Shown here one piece after another: positions 62,514 to 64,000 of a stretch of 64,000 bases of DNA (positions are counted from its first letter, which is position 1; every line of letters begins with the position of its first letter). This DNA is from Streptomyces mobaraensis. Its GTDB lineage: Bacteria; Actinomycetota; Actinomycetes; Streptomycetales; Streptomycetaceae. The translations under genes and the position numbers were made by a program. The stretch is from NCBI RefSeq assembly GCF_020099395.1, contig NZ_CP083590.1:1612001-1676000 (forward strand), given 5' to 3'. The notes below the pieces were generated by a model. The model saw only the letters and a program-made list of their open reading frames with translations, did no database searches and was not told the origin of the DNA.

Positions 62514-63887
62514 ATGAGCATCTCCAGCACCACCGGCATCACCGGCATCGCCACGGAGCCCGCCGCCGCCACCTCACTGCTGCGCTTCGCCACCGCCGGA
62601 TCGGTCGACGACGGCAAGTCCACGCTGGTCGGACGGCTGCTGCACGACTCCAAGTCGGTCCTGGCCGACCAGTTGGAGGCCGTCGAACACGCCTCCCGCG
62701 ACCGCGGCCACGACGCGCCCGACCTGGCGCTGCTCACCGACGGGCTGCGGGCGGAGCGCGAGCAGGGCATCACCATCGACGTCGCCTACCGCTACTTCGC
62801 CACCGCCCGCCGCCGGTTCGTCCTCGCCGACACCCCCGGCCACGTGCAGTACACCCGCAACATGGTCACCGGCGCGTCCACCGCCGAACTGGCCCTCGTC
62901 CTGGTCGACGCCCGGCACGGCGTCGTCGAACAGACCCGCCGGCACGCCGCCGTGGCCGCGCTGCTGCGCGTCCCGCACCTGGTGCTGGCGGTGAACAAGA
63001 TGGACCTGGTGGACTGGTCCGAGGCCGTGTTCGCCCGCATCGCCGAGGAGTTCACGGCGTACGCGGGCTCGCTCGGCGTCCCCGACGTGACCGCGATCCC
63101 CGTATCGGCGCTCGCGGGCGACAACGTCGTGACGCCCTCGGCACACCTGGACTGGTACGGCGGCCCGACCGTCCTGGAGCACCTGGAGACCGTCCCGGTG
63201 GTCGCCGACCCCACCGGCGACCCGGCCCGGTTCCCCGTCCAGTACGTGATCCGCCCGCGGACCACCGGCCACCCCGACTACCGCGGCTACGCCGGCCGGA
63301 TCGCCTCCGGCGTGCTGCGCGTCGGGGAGCGGGTGACCGTCCTCCCGTCCGGCCGAACCAGCACGATCACCGCGATCGACGCTCTCGGCACCCCGGTGGA
63401 CGTCGCCTGGGCGCCGCAGTCGGTGACCATACGGCTCGCCGACGACCTCGACGTCGCGCGCGGCGACCTCATCGCCCCGGCGGCGGACGCGCCGGAACCG
63501 GTCCGGGACGTCGAGGCGACCGTCTGCCACGTCGCCGACCGGCCACTGCGGGAGGGCGACCGGGTCCTCCTGAAGCACACCACGCGCACGGTGAAGGCCG
63601 TCGTCAAGGCGCTGCCCTCCCGACTCGATCCGTCGGACCTGGCCCTCCGCCCGTCCCCGGGCGCACTGTCCGCCAACGACATCGGCCGGGTGGTACTCCG
63701 CACCGCCGAACCGCTGGCCCTGGACGACTACGCGGCGTCCCGGAGCACCGGCGCCTTCCTGCTGATCGACCCGGCCGACGGCACGACACTGACCGCCGGC
63801 ATGGCGGGCCCGGCATTCGCGGCGGCGTCCGAAAGGCCAGGCCCGGCCGCCGCGCTCCCGGCCACGGACGACGGCTGGGACTTCTGA
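62514..63887 (+). CDS. cysN: Sulfate adenylyltransferase subunit 1 (GTPase)
   Basis: 457 residues. EF-Tu-like GTPase motifs are AGSVDDGKSTLVGRLL (G1), DTPGHVQYTRNMVTGAS (G3) and NKMDLVDW (G4), followed by two beta-barrel domains. It couples GTP hydrolysis to sulfate activation by CysD, starting 2 nt after the cysD stop. There is no fused CysC domain, consistent with the separate cysC upstream. Confidence 0.95.
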   Translation: MSISSTTGITGIATEPAAATSLLRFATAGSVDDGKSTLVGRLLHDSKSVLADQLEAVEHASRDRGHDAPDLALLTDGLRAEREQGITIDVAYRYFATARRRFVLADTPGHVQYTRNMVTGASTAELALVLVDARHGVVEQTRRHAAVAALLRVPHLVLAVNKMDLVDWSEAVFARIAEEFTAYAGSLGVPDVTAIPVSALAGDNVVTPSAHLDWYGGPTVLEHLETVPVVADPTGDPARFPVQYVIRPRTTGHPDYRGYAGRIASGVLRVGERVTVLPSGRTSTITAIDALGTPVDVAWAPQSVTIRLADDLDVARGDLIAPAADAPEPVRDVEATVCHVADRPLREGDRVLLKHTTRTVKAVVKALPSRLDPSDLALRPSPGALSANDIGRVVLRTAEPLALDDYAASRSTGAFLLIDPADGTTLTAGMAGPAFAAASERPGPAAALPATDDGWDF

Positions 63888-64000
63888 TGCCCGGCGAAGG
63901 GGGCCGGGGCGAACGGCGCCTGGACGGATGGTTGCGAGGCCGGCGGGTCCCCGGCCGCCGGCCGGGACGTCTGACGCCGCACGGCGGCCCGTCGGAGCCC
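63887..64000 (+). CDS. Possible next gene of the sulfur operon, 5' end only
   Basis: An ATG overlaps the cysN stop (TGATG) and the frame stays open for 37 codons to the window edge. The peptide is Arg/Gly-rich, with no recognisable motif and no strong ribosome site, so it may be non-coding. Confidence 0.2.
   Translation, partial: MPGEGGRGERRLDGWLRGRRVPGRRPGRLTPHGGPSEP

Overview
This is high-GC (roughly 70 %) actinobacterial DNA, almost certainly Streptomyces or a close relative. The evidence is GTG/TTG starts, translational coupling through ATGA/GTGA overlaps, a DUF2637 membrane protein, a giant Pro/Ala-rich PP2C-like protein, a SRRHVDLGR-type leader peptide before the sulfite reductase operon, and TTA (bldA-type) codons in one specialised gene. 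The window starts inside a secreted trypsin-like protease and ends just after cysN.

Layout. 1-5.8 kb: protease (partial), PhoD-like phosphatase, a cysteine-rich protein, and a DHA2 efflux pump divergent from an XRE-cupin regulator whose palindrome abuts its start codon. 5.84-5.99 kb: a three-repeat orphan type I-E CRISPR remnant (28-nt repeats, 33-nt spacers). 6.1-21.9 kb: a 14-gene leftward operon that looks like an undescribed biosynthetic cluster. It holds a B12/radical-SAM enzyme, a salicylyl-CoA-hydroxylase-type flavoprotein, two AMP-forming ligases (one benzoate-CoA-ligase-like), two ketosynthase/chain-length-factor-like pairs, two ACPs, a ketoreductase, an enoyl reductase, a hotdog thioesterase and an MFS exporter. 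The likely logic is an aromatic starter acid activated as CoA, loaded, extended and reduced by discrete type II enzymes, then tailored and exported. The product is unknown.

22-24.7 kb: folA-thyA, and a TetR/SnoaL-like divergent pair. 24.8-34 kb: purine catabolism (XdhC, AzgA-type permease, three xanthine dehydrogenase subunits, PucR regulator). 34-40.6 kb: YheO-type regulator with a threonine-synthase-like PLP enzyme and an AEC transporter, an SDR/MarR pair around an 18-bp palindrome, a PPOX flavoprotein and a secreted FG-GAP protein. 40.8-47.4 kb: a Tet(M)-type ribosomal protection protein, a TPR protein, a GntR regulator, a DUF2637 protein and an RsbW-like kinase. 47.6-54.3 kb: a 1,212-residue repeat-rich PP2C-like protein, a LuxR-type regulator and alkylation repair (ogt, Ada-AlkA).

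54.6-55.8 kb holds the strangest stretch: rsgA is present, but its middle is replaced by about 650 nt with almost no G. Read with a simple substitution (written T = G, A = T, C = A or C), this tract decodes into rsgA itself, including KSTLANAL of the P-loop region, LTKADL of the G4 motif and the NRTTT stretch. It is therefore best read as a base-identity artefact of sequencing, not an insertion. 56-64 kb: YihY/BrkB membrane protein, GNAT acetyltransferase, and the assimilatory sulfate reduction operon (leader peptide, sulfite reductase, small zinc ribbon, cysH, cysC, cysD, cysN).
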